Below, piece after piece: positions 1 to 12,165 of a stretch of 64,000 nt of DNA; positions within the stretch are counted from its first letter, which is position 1; each line of letters opens with the position of its first letter. Position numbers and translations under genes: made by a program. The DNA is from Polytrichum commune (Eukaryota; Streptophyta; Polytrichopsida; Polytrichales; Polytrichaceae). The notes beneath the pieces were generated by a model that was not told the DNA's origin, made no database searches, and saw nothing but the letters and a program-made list of their open reading frames with translations. The stretch covers positions 42,924,527 to 42,988,526 of the forward strand of contig OX485808.1 in the NCBI GenBank assembly GCA_950295325.1, given 5' to 3'.

Positions 1-715
1 TTTGGGTTTGCTAATTAGCATGCATTGTATTCAAGTTTCATATTCTATGAGAAGCGGGTGAAGAGAAAAAACATACCATATAGACCTGGTAACCTTGTTT
101 ACACTAGTGACCAATGTCTATAACCATCGCTTTCTAAAATCTATCATTAAATGAGAAATGAGTGACAAAATGAAAGCGTCAATGTTAGAGAATGGATGAG
201 AAAGTGACATGGAATCCTACATGTCCATAAATGAATCATGTTTGGTGGTCACCTGAATTTTGTAGTGAGAGAATCCAAATAAGTTGTTTGAATGAGAAAT
301 AAGGTGACTTTTCATAAGAAAGTATATAATAATATCACATGTCTAGACATGTTTTAACTTAAGATAAACATATTATACTTTCATTATAAATACTACATTC
401 TGGTCTAAGTATGTTTTAATTTATGTCATGTGATCAAGGCTTTAACAAAGTGATGTGGATTTCTCTTGGTGATGGCCTTTGGGGAGTTTACCATGACCAC
501 CATAAATCCTAAATTGTTTTCTTTCGTGGCCCTTAGTCATGTATGTAGAACATCCCTTAGTGTAAAGTGTGCCTATGTAACTAAATACGCATTTAGAACA
601 TCCCTTAGTGTACACTACTTATCCCAGTTAGTGCATATTACTATTCAGATTTGCGTAGTGTTACAACTATTCATTGGAATGTAGCATTTTACCAAGCAAA
701 ATCATTTATGTTCTA
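1..715. other. gene-free AT-rich stretch
   Basis: I see no coding signal. The motif TAGAACATCCCTTAGTGTA occurs twice, at 546 and 594, 48 bases apart. From about 620 rightwards the sequence resembles the interior of the TA-flanked MITE family found complete at 23990-24203 and 44209-44423, so this is probably a truncated copy. Confidence 0.5.
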
Positions 716-1180
716 CAATGTCCAAACAACCTATTGACTTTCCATTAGTAGAAATTGAACTCCCGAGTAAGGGTGAGTTTCCATGTAGGCCGCTTGCCCA
801 CTAGATTCTAGATAATAGTGCTTCACATGTGTTCGCATGTAGTTAAGCACAAACGCCACCGTCCAACCACATTTTGGCAGTCCCTTAAAATGTGGATGGC
901 AGTGGACTCACTAAAGAAATTTAAACCTACAAGTGACGGTCACTAAAGGATTGAAAAACGCTTTTAGGAGGAGGAGGAGGAGGAGGTTAGTAGGTAGGCA
1001 CGGGTTTAAAACCATGGGAGTAGCTAGTTGGCACATATGAACCCCACCCCACCAGATTCCCATTACATTTGGGCGGGTTTTTACATTAGAATATGGTGGG
1101 CAAGCGGCCTACATGGAAACTCATCCTTACTCGGGAGTTCAATTTCTACTAACGAAAAGTAAGTAAGTTGTTTGATGAAC
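716..1180. repeat. fold-back inverted repeat, about 90-base arms
   Basis: The left arm (about 716-805) and right arm (about 1091-1180) are reverse complements with scattered mismatches. Shared blocks include GAAATTGAACTCCCGAGTAAG and a GTAGGCCGCTTGCCCAC block. The outer arms (CAAACAACCTATTGACTTTC-like) also occur at about 24095 and, reversed, at about 44310, which ties this structure to the TA-flanked MITE family. No clean target duplication is visible. Probably a rearranged or partial MITE. Confidence 0.7.
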
Positions 1181-1355
1181 ACTTTTAGGAGAAGGAAGAG
1201 GATGTTAGTAGGCATGCCCGGATTTGAGACCATGGGAGTAGCTAGTTGGCACATATGAACCCTACCCCATCATATTACCTCTACATTTGGGCGGATTTAT
1301 CCTTCGTCACATTAGAATTTGGTGGCCAAGCGGCCCACATAGAAACTCACCCTAA
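961..1355. repeat. direct tandem duplication, period about 221
   Basis: Unit A (961-1129) and unit B (1182-1355) share the order CTTTTAGGAG purine run, TTAGTAGG, ACCATGGGAGTAGCTAGTTG, GGCACATATGAACCC, TTTGGGCGG, and CAAGCGGCC..ACAT..GAAACTCA. Unit B ends exactly where the 1356-2752 element begins. Unit A, reading TCATCCTTACTC at the same place, therefore acts as a related empty site. Confidence 0.8.
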
Positions 1356-2752
1356 GAGCATCCGCAATGCACCTGCGAACGGCTCCCGCCAACGGTTCTT
1401 GGCGGGCGTAGCAATTTCGGAACGCCTCGACGGGCTCGGGAAGACTCCCGTCAGTCTCCCGCATCTCGCCAAATACCTCCCGGTCTCTGCAAGTTTTGTC
1501 CCTTTGCCGTGAGCTTTGTTCCTCCCACTAGACGCAGTCAACACCATGATGGCAGTCGTAGAGGCGGGAAGGGCAAGGATTCTTTTTGGTGTTTGTTTCG
1601 TGTCTTGATGTTGGCCTAATTTTTTGGTCTTTGTTTTGTGTCTAGATGGTGGCCTGATTTTTTGGTCCGTGTTTCGTGTCTTCATGTTCGCATGATTTTT
1701 TTCTTTTCATTTTGTATCTTTATCCTAGTTTTTTTTTCATCTTCACCCTTAATTACAATCACATTAGTCACATTAGTGCCCTACGACTAATGTGACTAAC
1801 GCCCTCACAAGGCATTAGTCACATTAGGCACATTAGTGCAGACCTTGGAGAATTGCCAAAACAACTATAATTAACTAGACTTTTTTCCAATACACTTTAG
1901 GGCATAATAATAGTTAACTAGAAAAAATCAAACCGATTTGAAGAATAACTATAGATAACTAGAAAAATTCCAACTATTATTATATAGTCGAAGAACTTTG
2001 CCTCTTGATTTGCTTCAATTAAGGGTCTTTAATATGCTCAAGCCATTGAGGATCATCAAGAAACGCCTTTATACAATCATTACAATAGATTGGGCTCAAT
2101 GTTATACGTCACAATGTTGGGCTCTAGAACAATCTCCATATACACCACCAACACAAATAACACACTACACTAAATATGATATTTAGTGTTAGATACACTA
2201 AATACGAACACTACACTAAATATCACTAACCCTATGAAAGTAAGTAACATTAAATGTAAACTCAAACACTAAATATCATCTATGGTAATATGTGAAAGTT
2301 ACATGTACGAATTTAGTGTTTAGTAGGAAAGAGGTGGCAACAAGGAAGGCTCCTGACTGTTTCACAAGAAAGAGGTGGCAACAAGAAAGGCGGCGGCGGC
2401 ACATTTATGTCTAACACTAATTATCAAAGAATTGAAAATTAGTGTTGAGCAGAGTAGGGTGGTAAAACACTAAATCTAATCAAACACTAAATATCATATT
2501 TTGTGTAGTTAACTAATAATTGAATTAGTTGGTGAGTCATCCAAGATCTGCATTAGTGGGACTACTCTATGAGAGCCAACCCATGCCTCCGTGGCCACCC
2601 CGCTCACGCCACCATGGCCGCGGGAATGGGTATTGGGTATGCATGACAGGTGCTGCATTGAAGCTACTGCCCAGCACCTCCCCACGCCACTCGCCCGCAG
2701 TGCCCCGGAGGACCTTCAAATGGCCTTTGACAGGCGCTCATTGGTGATGCTC
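1356..2752. mobile_element. Tourist/PIF-Harbinger-like non-autonomous element
   Basis: The ends are GAGCATCCGCAATG on the left and, as reverse complement, GAGCATCACCAATG on the right. TAA flanks both sides (1353-1355 and 2753-2755). A GAGCATC terminus with a TTA/TAA target duplication is typical of plant Tourist/PIF-Harbinger MITEs. At about 1.4 kb it is long for a MITE but contains no transposase ORF. The interior holds an inverted CATTAGTCACATTAG cluster (about 1760-1845) and many ACACTAAATAT repeats (2165-2500). GC-rich ends flank an AT-rich centre. Confidence 0.7.
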
Positions 2753-2757
2753 TAAAA

Positions 2758-3290
2758 GGGCCGCTTTACACTTAGAGGCCGGGCCAATTCGTTGTGTAAG
2801 AGGCTTGAAATCCTCATTTGTGATTGGTCAAAAGGCTCAAATCGGCCCCAACCCCTTTACATCTAGAGGCCGGGCCGATTTGGTGGTATGATTTTTTAAA
2901 TTAAAAAATGTATGTTATGACACGGCCCGAGCTCGTTGAATTGGGTGCACCCAAAATGGAAGGCCAATTCTTGGCCTAGAGGCCAATGTCATATTCCACT
3001 AAAAAAATCTTCTTAAATAAAGTATAATTTTTTAAAGTGAACTAGATCCATTGGATTATGTGGAATCTAAAGGCTCTATCTTAGATTATGCTACATCCGT
3101 TGGATTAGGCTAATTTTTTTGAATCAGCTTGGCTTCTTGGCCCGAGGGCCTTTACATATGGGAAAATTGGCCCCCGGTATAATCTTATTATAATGTGTAG
3201 TAGAGGCCGGCCTCCAACCCAAAAAAGGCTGAAATTTTGTGCAATCGGCCTCAAGGGAAATTGGCCCGGCCTCTAGGTGTAAAGCGGCCC
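2758..3290. mobile_element. GGGCCGC-terminal MITE
   Basis: The terminal inverted repeat GGGCCGCTTTACAC-TAGAGGCCGGGCC is visible at both ends, about 35 bases with one indel. The right flank is TAA; the left flank is AAA and overlaps the target duplication of the neighbouring 1356-2752 element. The interior contains further inverted pairs built on GGCC. There is no coding capacity. Termini in GGGCC with a TWA flank suggest another PIF-Harbinger-type MITE. Confidence 0.7.
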
Positions 3291-3293
3291 TAA

Positions 3294-4127
3294 GTGTAGT
3301 ATTTTCCTCAAGGCAGAGACATATTCAATCCATTAAAGTGAGTAAATATTATTATATGCGATTAGCTAACATGCACTGCATGCATTGGCATACATTATAT
3401 ATGTAGGCTGGTGGGTTTCCAGCTAATCCATCCCAAATTAACTTATGTCCCCTATACCTGACACAGGTGTAGGTTACACAATTTAATGTAGAATACTAAG
3501 TGAGAAGCAGCAACCACATACTAATTTAGTCCCGTCCGTTTATTTTAAGGTAAGGCAACGCGTTTCAAATTACGGATGCTCCATTCCGGGTGTATTGGAA
3601 ATGTGCGTTCTCCTAGGGAAAAAAACGACTTCAAGTTAAATTGGGCTCCTATTCAACAAGTGGCCCGATTAAGCTAGGAAGCATGTGTGGATTCGTGTGC
3701 TTGGGGAGGGCCAAATCAGGTTCACAAGCCCTATTGTAAACAATTTGCCTTAGAATTACTAAATGGGCACTTTGAACTTTGCTCTTGCCAGTAGGGTAAA
3801 GCTGTAAAGCAAAGCAGATGAAACTATGGATTTAGTCCCAAACCCCGAGTTTATGGAATTTAACACAAAGTCACTTGAGTTTTCTTAACTCTTAAATGAC
3901 TTTATACACAAAGAGTGGGTGTCGTGCTATTAAAAACCGGCTTTGTAGTTTGGCCTACTAGGATTAGGTGGGCCAAGATAAGCCTCATAACATTATTTGA
4001 ATCCATAACAATGTTTTGTGGGATTGACAGTGTTCCACGGAATCTTCTATGCATTCCGACTGAATGTGGAGAATGTGAAGAATGTGGAGAATATTTTGTG
4101 GAATAGTGTCAGTCCCATAGAACAGTG
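3294..4127. other. gene-free stretch
   Basis: I see no gene, RNA or repeat that I can support. Confidence 0.5.
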
Positions 4128-4130
4128 TTA

Positions 4131-4524
4131 GAGCATCCTCAGTCGGTCTAGGTAAAGCTCACTGCAAACCAAGACCTATCTTGCTTAAAATTGCTCAAAA
4201 TTTAGAGGGAGTGCACCAAATCTTGCTTTAAATGGACAGATCCTCCCACACTCCCTCTAAATGTCAAAAATTTGGAGGGAGTGTGGGAGGATCTTTCCAT
4301 TTTAAAGCAAGATTTGGTGCACTCCCTCTAAATTTTGAAAATGTGGTGTTTTCAATGAGGGATTTCACCTACGTCAAATTTTTACAATTCTTTTTTCTTG
4401 AGAAATATCTCACGTTTATTTAGGTGTGCTTCTAATGATGGTAATTTCAGTTTCTAATTTTAGGTCAGTCAAAAGATAGGTTTTGGTTTGCAGTGAGCTT
4501 TACCTAGACCGACTGAGGATGCTC
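4131..4524. mobile_element. Tourist-like MITE, near-perfect fold-back
   Basis: A 394-base element begins GAGCATCCTCAGTCGGTC and ends with the exact reverse complement. The identical terminal repeat is about 40 bases, and TTA target duplications sit at 4128-4130 and 4525-4527. The interior also pairs: the block GGAGGGAGTGTGGGAGGATC and its complement flank about 4268. Most of the left half can therefore fold onto the right. Intact ends and duplication suggest recent insertion. Confidence 0.9.
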
Positions 4525-4728
4525 TTATGGATCTGAATAATGTTATGCTTGTGTAGGTCGATCCGCAATTCAGAATGTCGGGTCCCATGCACATAGTACC
4601 CTGTTTTGAATTCTAAAACTCTGTCAAAGTTTGAGAGGTGGAAAGAGGTCCCAAAGGTTTCACCCAACTTTCAAAACAGGTTCCAATACACCAACCGCCT
4701 AATTAACAAGCTCATAATAGAAACAAAT

Positions 4729-4777
4729 CCTCAAATAAGGATGAAACCGTAACCTACGGTTTCATTCATCTTTGAGG
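4729..4777. repeat. short hairpin
   Basis: CCTCAAA..ATGAAACCGTA pairs with TACGGTTTCAT..TTTGAGG around an ACC loop. The stem is 18 paired bases interrupted by one 5-base internal mismatch. No neighbouring gene explains it. Confidence 0.6.
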
Positions 4778-5624
4778 GCCTTTATGGATAACCCTAATGT
4801 TTTATGTTAGAATAACAATGATATGGAAATGCATTTTCATATCATCTTTTTTTCTTCTTCTTTTTCTTCTTTTTCGACACAATGACAATTAACCAACACC
4901 ATGGAAACAAACCAAAAATTTGAGAATAGATTTAGTGGCAATGGCTTGGGGGGTTGTCCTTGGCATTTTGTTTGGTTGTTTAGTGTGGCGCACTTGCACT
5001 AATTAACCCTTAATGTTTGATGGTAGTGAGTGAATGCTCTAGTGCCAACATAGCATGTCGGAGTAGCTGCATTTAATTACATTGAAATTACATGGTTTGA
5101 TGAATGCCCTAAGCCCTTAAATAAGACATGTCATGAGAATTGTTGATCATTCCCGAATATAATTAGTATGAAGTTAATCATAATTAGTGGAGGGATAAAC
5201 TAAGTGCAAGAGCTTCAAATTATGTCAAACGCTCAAATAATAAGCATCCTTTGTAATGTGAGGAAGATTTGGATTGGGCCTTGGCGAACATGTAGGTACC
5301 ATTTTAATTGCAGTCACCTTTAGAGTATGTCCAAATTGATTAGGATGCAACCGTGACCTTCATGTTGCTCCATAAAAACGACAAAAAGCAAAGTTTGTGT
5401 CAAACCCTAGTGTGTCCACGAACCCAATTCCTTGGTAATGTTGAGGGGTGCGGTGTTCTTTCGGTTAACATATTCTTGGTGTTCATAACATGGCACAACT
5501 TTTAGGTTGTGTATCCATATCTAAAAGGGTACGCCTGGGTGTAGGATGGTTATTTGGCATCAAATCATGGTCTAGTGGTTATGTACTAGCTGTGATGGTT
5601 CATGTTGCAACATGCACATCTCAA

Positions 5625-5636
5625 GGGGGGGGGGGG
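5625..5636. repeat. G12 homopolymer run
   Basis: Twelve consecutive G. It is preceded by GCACATCTCAA, which partly matches, in inverse orientation, the context of the C14 run at 6185. Confidence 0.9.
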
Positions 5637-6184
5637 TCACTCCCTCTTGTGTTATGTAACCATATGTGTACAAAGGGTATTTTTATGGGGGCTATTTACC
5701 TCCTCATTTGAGTTTTAGGGAACCTTTTAAGTAGAAAAAGAAGAAGAAACTTCACCAAATATTCAACACCCTATAGGTAATTATAAAAGAAAACCTAGAC
5801 TTTTTCAAATGATGCTAAATTACTTATAGATTTTTAATTTACTCGTTCCGTACGAAGGCGAACTTAAGACTCCAATATGGCACGGTGTACATCCACGTCG
5901 ATGTATATTGGTGAAAGAAGAGTGTACACATCATAACCTAGTCATTCAATTTTCATCCATTTTGCATGTATTATATGTGAATATACTCATTTTATTTTCA
6001 AAAAATCCTCTATTGTTTTTGTCATACTAATTTCTTTCTACCTCAAACCTAAAGTGGGGGTTTTCCCCTTATGCTAAATTTTATATAATCACATGTTTCA
6101 CAAAGTTTTTACAATTTTTCTTGCCAATGAATAAAAAGCACCCTATAGTTGTTCTCATATGGTTTCTAATTTTCAGCAGGTCAT

Positions 6185-6198
6185 CCCCCCCCCCCCCC
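6185..6198. repeat. C14 homopolymer run
   Basis: Fourteen consecutive C followed by GAGATGCACATCC. Together with the run at 5625 it could form the arms of a loose fold-back of about 600 bases. Confidence 0.9.
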
Positions 6199-6681
6199 GA
6201 GATGCACATCCAATATCGGGCCCCATGCGAATGGCATGTACTAAATTATTGAATATATAATATCTAAGGTAGACATACCTATTTCCGATAACTTAAGCAA
6301 TTTCGCATAAGTGTAGTATAGGTGTGACATTGGAGTGATTTTATACGAGCCTAGAAATTACTATCACAATTTGCAACTTCAAAAAATCACAATATATTTG
6401 AAGTGTTGAGATTACAATAAATTTCAAAAGGCATGACTTTCTATGAACCCATATTCACAATGTAGGTCAACTTATTTATGATAGTTGATAGACAAAAACT
6501 TTAGTACATTCAATGCCCTTTCCAAGGTACCCAAAATTTGTGACCTTTTAACTTACTTTTTCCATCACAGTAGATGTGACGGCTACATGTGTGAAACTTC
6601 ACGCTTTTTTCCATCACGTCAAAAGATGGTGGCTGCATGTGTGGGACTTTATGGCTTTAAGGGATTGTATGTATTAAAATT

Positions 6682-6692
6682 GGGGGGGGGGG
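6682..6692. repeat. G11 homopolymer run
   Basis: Eleven consecutive G in AT-rich sequence. Confidence 0.9.
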
Positions 6693-9600
6693 TAAATTGG
6701 AAAATGGTATGTCTATCATATTTGGTTGACGTAACCGAACCTTGGGTCCGACTTAGCTGATGGGTTGTCAAGTTCAGTACTATTCATTTTGCAAAGGTGA
6801 CCCACCAACATAGTAAATGTAGTATGATTCTCTCAAAATCCTCAAATTCCAAGCACCAGGAGTGCAACACCCTAGTGTTGACTAAAGTTATGTTGGTAGA
6901 TTATTGCCTTCCTATCTAGAATACAATAAAATGACAGTAAAATCAACAACATAACTTGTATCTCTTTAGCCCAACCCTCTTCAAGCACGACCGTTGAATT
7001 CAATCAACCACCAATTATAGAAGGGGCAAGTTTTATATACATGAATGAATAGAGAAACATCGTGTTGTGTTTGTGAAGAGCACTTCAGCTAACACCCTGT
7101 ACAGGATACGATGTACATAATTATATAGTCATATTTATATATGGCAACCAAATAGAGTTTAAATAGGAGTGTCTTTGAAGCTAACCCCAATGTCAAATCA
7201 TCTTGTATATAAATTTTCAACCTACATACAATTTTAGGGCATTTTTGTTTGGATGAACAAGAGGTACTCGTGTACATGCAACAATTCGCTCTTGGCCTTC
7301 TTCAGCGGATGCATTATTAAAGTCTTGTGGCACCCATGATCTGGTAAAATTGCAAAGAAATGTAATATAGCCCCATCTTTCTATTTGTAGGCAATTTGAC
7401 CCCTATATTGGTGTTGTCATATATCGGTGTCATATGTTAATCATTCCATGTTCAATAGTCAATATGATTGGGGTAATCTACGTCACTTTTTTATCAGCAC
7501 AAAAATCCTTTCCTTGATAATAAGTGTGGCATTTAGACGAGTTTTAGAAATCAAGACATAACATTATTAAGTCTGTGGTGGGTGTTCCCATTCCAAAAGG
7601 GGAGGGCATGCCCTAGGGTTTGGTAACTACATTTTTCCTTCTATCTAATGTGGGGGCTCCTAAACAATACGCGTTTATATTAGGGTGGCCCATTCTAATT
7701 GAATCATTGGTTCAATCAAATATTTGTTGTCTGCATGAGTCATTGTGTGGGCTTCTATCATCATTATTTGGCAATTGATCCTTTGCACATGGTCATCACT
7801 CTTTGCTAACAATCACCAATAGACTGAAATGAGCAATATATTTAAATATATTAAGACAACATGTTGTGCCTTAAAACCGCCATTATTGGATGTGAATAAT
7901 GCGCTTTAAACTTTCTCGGCGGTTCAGTGTGTGCTTTTGGGCTCCAACCCACATCAAAGTGTGAACTACAATGTCTTGCACACTACATTAATTTTAATTT
8001 TGCGTATTAATGTGGCGTTCTACTATAGTGTGTGCCACTTCAAATCAAGATAGCTAATCCAAAAGCTTTGTGTTGATGAATCCCACACTAGAAGAAAGAG
8101 TATAGTTTGCTAGCTAGCCTTCAAGCATGTTTCTTGCCACATATACCTTGCACAATTCTCAACTAGCAAAGGTTGGCATCCACGGTGACCTACCATATAG
8201 GTAACCCCACCCCACGTGGGCCTTGAGTTCAATGGCTCCGAAAATATTAGAATATACATAACCCTAGAAATTGCCGGCTTGTTTGTTTTCATTATATACA
8301 ATTGTCGGTTCATTGTGTCATAATGAACAACACTCATCCTAAGTACCACCCATTTCAGAAGGCATTCCCAACATAAAAGGGGTATTATGGTTGTTTTCTT
8401 CACGCCCCAAGGTGTAAGGGCCTAATAATGTTGAGTAACATTATGGAGAAAAAGCAATGGAGTACATCCTTAATTTGGATTTGCTAACTATCTCATGTTA
8501 ATTAATCAACTATATATATTCTAGGAGACTGAGCATAACATTATTCAACCACATGGGTTAGTTTCATGACCCTAGAATATGTCAATTGTATTCTACGGGG
8601 GGCCCAAAAAAAGTAAAAATATTTATTTATTGTTCTTACATTCAAGCTAACACTTGAAATTTGGGCGGAGTTATACTTCTGACACTATTCACAAGAAACC
8701 TTCTTCATCCCGCTATTATTCATTGAAAACACTATTCATATGAGCACTATCACATCGGACAATACCAACACTATTCACAATACACATACCATGCATACTA
8801 GCACTATTCGTTATTTTGCATTGATGTCATTTTCTTCTTATTTCCTAAATTTCTTTCCATAAAGGTAAGACAGTGGAGGCCCATGTCAAATGCTATTATA
8901 GAACGGAACACAACCATGCAATTGAATAATGTTATGAGTGAGCTACTCAGAAAGGGAAAAAAACAAACAAACAAACATTTAAGACCCATCTACCTTACGC
9001 CATGGCCACGCTATGGCCAGTCGCTACTCCTTGGCAACAACATCAGGAGGACTCCCTCTTGGTAGGGAAAGTTCATCTCTTTCCGAAATTCACTACTATC
9101 AGGAAGGAGGGGTATGTCCTACTCACAAGAATCCCACTGGATGTAATGTACTGCAGGTTCGCCCGTTCACTTCATTCCGGAAGACTCCTACCAAAATGGA
9201 AACCCTCCCATCGCTTCGGGCCAGTCGGTAGTCTGGTGTGGGCATGCTATTAGGTGTCACGAAACCACATAGAACAATGAATCTTCCATTGTACATCATC
9301 CATCCATCTATTATCATCCATCATCCATCCATTATCCTGGCACGGTAGAAAAGTCCATCCCTGAATTAACTCCTGCAACCTTGTGAACTTACTGCCCATG
9401 TTGAACCACTAGAGTGACCGCCAAGGTGAATATTATGAAGGCCAAGTGGGGTGGGCCCACCACAAATGGGCTGTCTCCAGCTGTAAGAATCCCACCAGCT
9501 TGAAAGGCAGGGGTGAAACTTTAAAGTAAGCCTGCAGGACGCCCAAATAAAGGGCACGCAACCAAAAGGGCCCTATGTTAACCTACTCCACCACCCACCT

Positions 9601-9923
9601 AATTTAAAACCCCTAATTTAATACACATTATCATGCAGATTAAGGTAAGCTAAAACCCTCCCCTAACACCAATCAACGCCCAGGACGCCAAACCCACCCC
9701 ATTGGCCAGGAGCTGTATCCCTTTTATTTAGAGAACGCCACTAAATAGAAGGGACACCCAGCCATGCTTCCTCCATTTTGGGTGTATTTGGGATTTCTGG
9801 GCCCCCCATGTCTCTCCCTCTTGCCATATCTACCGACAAATAGCATAGAATAACCCTTCTCCACAAGCCAAAAAGGGGAAAAGGCATATAAAGTCTGGAA
9901 TTGATCTTGTCCGTCGAAAGCGC

Positions 9924-10265
9924 CCCGGGCTACATCTCACATCTGCATTCATTCGGCTGGGCCCCATCCCTCCCATGCCTCCGTCACTGCCCGGTCTTCC
10001 TGCCCGGACCTGCGTGGGAACTCTTCCTCGTTGGGAACCAGTGTGACCATACCCGGACACTTAAGCCATCAAGATCCTTTGGCATGGGAAGGAACTCCAT
10101 CCATTAATTTGGGAACACTAAAAGTGATGTCAAGTTGACTATTTGTAATTTGGACCATGTATTGTCGCATTGGCTCCCAATGAGGAAGAGTTCCCAAGCA
10201 TGTCTGGGCAAAAAGAAAAGCGAAAGTGGAAACATGCCCATCACATGGAAAAGCCAAAAAAGGAA
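9924..10265. mobile_element. CCCGGGCTA-family fold-back element, degenerate copy
   Basis: The left end CCCCGGGCTACATCTCACATCTG..TGGGCCCCATCCCTCCCA matches the complete relative at 23417-23778. So do the middle (AAAAGTGATGTCAAGTTGA; TTGGGAACCA with its inverse TTGGCTCCCAATGAGGAAGAGTTCCC). The right terminal repeat is not recognisable, so the copy is diverged or truncated on the right. No coding role. Confidence 0.65.
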
Positions 10266-10752
10266 GGACCAGCCCGTCAAAAGGAAGGTCCCCTTGACCA
10301 TTACATGTCAACCATCCCACAACCATGGGCGAACAATGTTGTGTCCTGTAATATATATAAGCCACGCTTCAATTTTATAGTGACTTAGGAGATGCGAGTC
10401 AACTTCTACAATTGTAAGTGACACCTGACTAAACCCAAATTGGCTTGTTGTTGAGTTTTCAATGTGGATGTGATCACAAATAGGAGATGAATAAAACTTT
10501 TGTAGAATATGATAGTGTGTGCAACGGAGCTTGAATATTGTAAGGAAGTAGTTCGTAATTATATGTAGAGTTGGAGGTCAAGGGTTTCATTGAAGAGTTT
10601 GAAAGTAGACTTGAGCTAACCGAAAATTGCAACGATTTCCATAAACTAAGATTCACTCATGTTTCCATAAACAATAGCAAGTCTCCATGACATCGTGGCT
10701 TACGTTATGTAAGAAAATGTTAATTAGTGTTATAAATCATCAGCTTGTGAGG
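10266..10752. other. gene-free stretch
   Basis: Nothing recognised. Confidence 0.5.
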
Positions 10753-11125
10753 TTAATTATAGTTTGGTGTAAGTTTGAGTGTTTGGAAGCAATTGGTAGG
10801 GGGACGCTTGAACTGGTTGGCTAAAATGGTATGTGACATTTGCACTTGCACCCTACAATCAAACTAGATGTGGACTAACACTAACTACCACAAACAAAAA
10901 CCATAATGATGAGAGAAAATGTGTATGTACAAAAAGGAACTTACATGATCCTTAAAGGAGCAATTGTAAATCATGTCCAAGAGATCGTAATTACAATTTT
11001 GTGTGAGATGGGTGTTTAGACGCAACTAGTAGGGGGAAGCCTATCATGGTCTACTAAACAATCACTAATAATTGCATCATGCACTCTACAAATAAATTAT
11101 ATATGGACTACCATTAGGCCACTAT
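10753..11125. repeat. degenerate direct duplication, period about 240
   Basis: Units 10753-10890 and 10990-11125 share the ordered blocks AATTA..TTTGTGT, GTGTTT..GCAA-T-GTAGGGGGA, a CACCCTACAA/CACTCTACAA block, and ATGTGGACTA/ATATGGACTA. The divergence suggests an old duplication. Confidence 0.6.
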
Positions 11126-11268
11126 ACTATTACACTATACACTATACTATCCAAGCATTCACTCAAATGCGCTCAAGATGGCTCCCATCCCGTTCTTGGT
11201 TGTTTTGTGCTTGCTAGCTTAAAATATGCAAAGAGAAGGTTTGTGAGGCATGGAATAGGTTGCAGTTA

Positions 11269-11767
11269 GGGCCACTTCAAACATGAGACAGAGAGCCCGT
11301 GACCATTACACTTCAAGCACTCTCATTGGTGGAAAAGGCGGAGCCGGTCCAAGTTCACTTCACACTATGCTTGAGGGACCAACGGAGCATGTGAATGCGA
11401 GATGGATGTAAAGTCTACATGGATTCTTACATGGCATCGAATAGATCATGTTTCATGGTCACTTGGACTATTTTCAAAAACCATCTCTTGGAGGTAGGTC
11501 TATCACAAAACCAGTAGACCGTGGCACTCTGAACGCTCACAACCGTTGATTTATTCTATTTTACGACATGTGAGGACCCCCATGAATAGAAATTCCTTGA
11601 AATAGCATTTGGTTGAGGCCCCAGTCACATACGACTTCACACTACACTTGAGGGTCCGTGACCACACTGCATGTCTTTGGAGGTGTCTTGGAACGGCCTT
11701 TGGACACTTTCTTTTGGGCTCTCACAATTTCATGGCCATGGCTCTTGGCTCATGTGTGAAGAGGCCC
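11269..11767. mobile_element. GGGCCACTTCA-family MITE, copy 1
   Basis: The left terminus is GGGCCACTTCA and the right, as reverse complement, is GGGCCTCTTCACACATGAG. The length is 499 bases, the same as copy 2 (12933-13431), which lies in opposite orientation. The left flank is TTA; the right flank is TCG, so one target duplication has changed or been lost. No transposase. Inferred to be a PIF-Harbinger-type MITE from copy 2's clean TTA duplication. Confidence 0.8.
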
Positions 11768-11784
11768 TCGGTCCCTACACCTTG

Positions 11785-11813
11785 AAGAGGAGGAGGAGGA
11801 GGAGGAGGAGGAG
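11785..11813. repeat. (GAG)n microsatellite
   Basis: About nine GAG/AGG triplets just right of the copy-1 MITE end. A similar shorter run occurs at 966-986. Confidence 0.9.
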
Positions 11814-12165
11814 TATAATGGATTAGTGAAGCGCTTGATAGAGTCAAAACCCTATGTTACGATGAAGGGAAAACGGAGCAATGTCGAACATGAAAGACAA
11901 GTCGAATTAAGAAACTGATCTTATCTTCTTAACAACTTCTTGAGAAGTATCCCAGGAATTAAATGTCACAAATAAGCCATGAGCGAGCTTGAAAATGTTT
12001 TATGAAAAAACAAGATGGGATTCGATTAGAGCCTTTGCTTGATGGTCACCAAATTGGTGATAAAATGGAGATGGATTTCTTTGTTGGCGTTAGAGAGAAA
12101 CATTTCAAGGCACCCATATTAGTGGTGACTACTTATTGGCACCAAACTTAACCACACTCCCAATA

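Larger units (their letters stand above)
4778..9923. other. gene-free intergenic stretch
   Basis: No convincing gene. The stretch contains three homopolymer runs (listed separately), a degenerate copy of a dispersed GGATGA-GAGGTAC repeat at about 7247-7294, and TCCA microsatellite sequence near 9290-9340. Bases 9000-9260 and 9550-9920 are richer in GC with short overlapping open frames in several registers. None has a recognisable motif and none is preferred. Confidence 0.5.
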
